A stretch of DNA of 14,420 bases from Oscillospiraceae bacterium. GTDB taxonomy: Bacteria > Bacillota > Clostridia > Oscillospirales > Ruminococcaceae. The stretch is from contig CAADVD010000048.1 in the NCBI GenBank assembly GCA_900752435.1, positions 1 through 14,420 of the forward strand, in the 5' to 3' direction. Below the pieces are notes generated by a model. It saw nothing but the letters and a program-made list of their open reading frames with translations. It was not told the origin of the DNA and did not search any database. Shown one piece after another: positions 14,078 through 14,420 of this stretch. Numbering within the stretch: the stretch's first letter is position 1; each line of letters starts with the position of its first letter. The translations under genes and the position numbers were made by a program.

Positions 14078-14224
14078 GTGAACTTGGTGATGTGTGGGAA
14101 GGATTGCGTGTATCAGAAGGATGGATATTGTATGTTGGAGGAGGATTTGAAGGTGAGCGGGGATATGGTGGATGGATGCTGCTATTTTCGGGGGAAGGAT
14201 GAAAAAGAAGCCACTGCTGGGTGA
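14078..14224 (+). CDS. Small Cys-rich protein
   Basis: This is a 48-residue protein that starts with GTG behind a clear GAGGAG site (14064-14069, eight-base spacing). It begins MNLVMCGKDCVYQKDGYCML and later has DGCCYFRGKDE. The five Cys (6, 10, 18, 34, 35) in the C-x3-C-x7-C ... C-Y-F pattern match a small clostridial family of roughly this size in which the Cys probably bind a metal; such proteins are sometimes labelled hydroxymyristoyl-ACP dehydratase, without support that I know of. Codon use is rich in GGN and GTG, as in its neighbours. Its last codons lie inside the hairpin that terminates the opposite gene. Confidence 0.72.
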   Translation: MNLVMCGKDCVYQKDGYCMLEEDLKVSGDMVDGCCYFRGKDEKEATAG

Positions 14225-14237
14225 GAGCAGTGGCTTC
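14202..14237 (-). terminator. Intrinsic terminator of the partial secreted-protein gene
   Basis: GAAGCCACTGCT (14207-14218) and AGCAGTGGCTTC (14226-14237) form a perfect 12-bp stem with a 7-base loop. On the minus strand it is followed by five T residues (complement of 14202-14206), just six bases past the stop codon of the gene at 14243. It overlaps the 3' end of the Cys-rich gene on the other strand. Confidence 0.88.
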
Positions 14238-14242
14238 AGGAT

Positions 14243-14420
14243 TTATTTCACTGTGAAATTTAAGGTTTTTTGAGCAACTTTGCCGTTGCTATCTTTGACA
14301 TAGGCGTAAAGGGTTTTTGTCCCTGCTGGAGTTGCCTTCCATACGGCTGTACGCTTCGCAGATGCTTCCTGTATCTTATACCATTTGCCTTCGCTGTTGC
14401 ATACGCTAAAGGCGTATTGA
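14243..14420 (-). CDS. C-terminal end of a probable secreted protein with a Tyr-rich repeat domain (partial)
   Basis: The last 58 residues of a protein whose start lies beyond the window. They read from QYAFSVCNSEGKWYKIQE through TAVWKATPAGTKTLYAYVKDSNGK to the end KTLNFTVK. The pattern of YAF---N----W-----S, A-WK---AGTKTLYAYVKD-NGK and TL-FTV is that of the beta-sandwich "triple-tyrosine" type module found repeated in secreted proteins of Ruminococcaceae. It probably acts outside the cell, perhaps in binding; the catalytic or main domain is not visible. Being the final module, it is directly followed by a strong terminator. Confidence 0.78.
   Translation of the reverse strand, partial: QYAFSVCNSEGKWYKIQEASAKRTAVWKATPAGTKTLYAYVKDSNGKVAQKTLNFTVK

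Overview
The window looks like chromosomal DNA of an endospore-forming, low-to-medium-GC Firmicute, most likely a clostridial Oscillospiraceae/Ruminococcaceae-type bacterium. Pointers are a YtaF-type sporulation membrane protein, a SpoVB-type flippase, an M18 aminopeptidase, a DUF951-prfA-Sua5 cluster, AGGAGG-type ribosome binding sites, and a C-terminal Tyr-rich extracellular domain of the kind common in this group. No rRNA, tRNA, transposase, CRISPR array or phage gene was seen. Most of it is ordinary housekeeping DNA.

Layout. 1-353 (-): start of a thymidylate-kinase-type P-loop kinase, cut by the window edge. 567-1184 (+): YtaF-like membrane protein, convergent across a strong bidirectional terminator with a TraX-family membrane protein (1227-2006, -). 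A 92-residue Nif11-leader-like protein (2069-2347, -) lies upstream of TraX behind its own promoter. 2525-4051 (+): SpoVB-type MOP flippase, convergent with an M18 aminopeptidase (4241-5644, -); two hairpins lie between them. 10052 down to 5727 (-): a translation and envelope cluster of DUF951, prfA, a Sua5-CoaE fusion, a lytic transglycosylase and a lipoprotein, closed by a terminator. 10247-10672 and 10781-11704 (+): an unrecognised 141-residue protein and a three-S1-domain protein. 13931 down to 11771 (-): a membrane-fusion protein overlapping a MacB-type permease, with no ATPase gene visible. 14078-14224 (+): a tiny Cys-rich protein. 14243-14420 (-): the C-terminus of a probable secreted protein, cut by the window edge.

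How the genes fit together. The 10052-5727 cluster combines two neighbourhoods familiar in Firmicutes (prfA with Sua5; coaE with a lytic transglycosylase), and here the two meet in one continuous 543-codon frame joining t6A synthesis to the last step of coenzyme A synthesis. The lytic transglycosylase start lies inside the 3' end of that frame. YtaF and SpoVB suggest sporulation. The fusion protein and permease at 11771-13931 form two parts of a three-part export system.

The most interesting items are the Sua5-CoaE fusion, the ATPase-less exporter pair, a dispersed ATTTGCA heptamer array with two identical 31-bp copies, the leader-like peptide beside a TraX homologue, and a 14-bp perfect palindrome resembling a LacI-family operator. 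I found no convincing evidence of an entirely new system.
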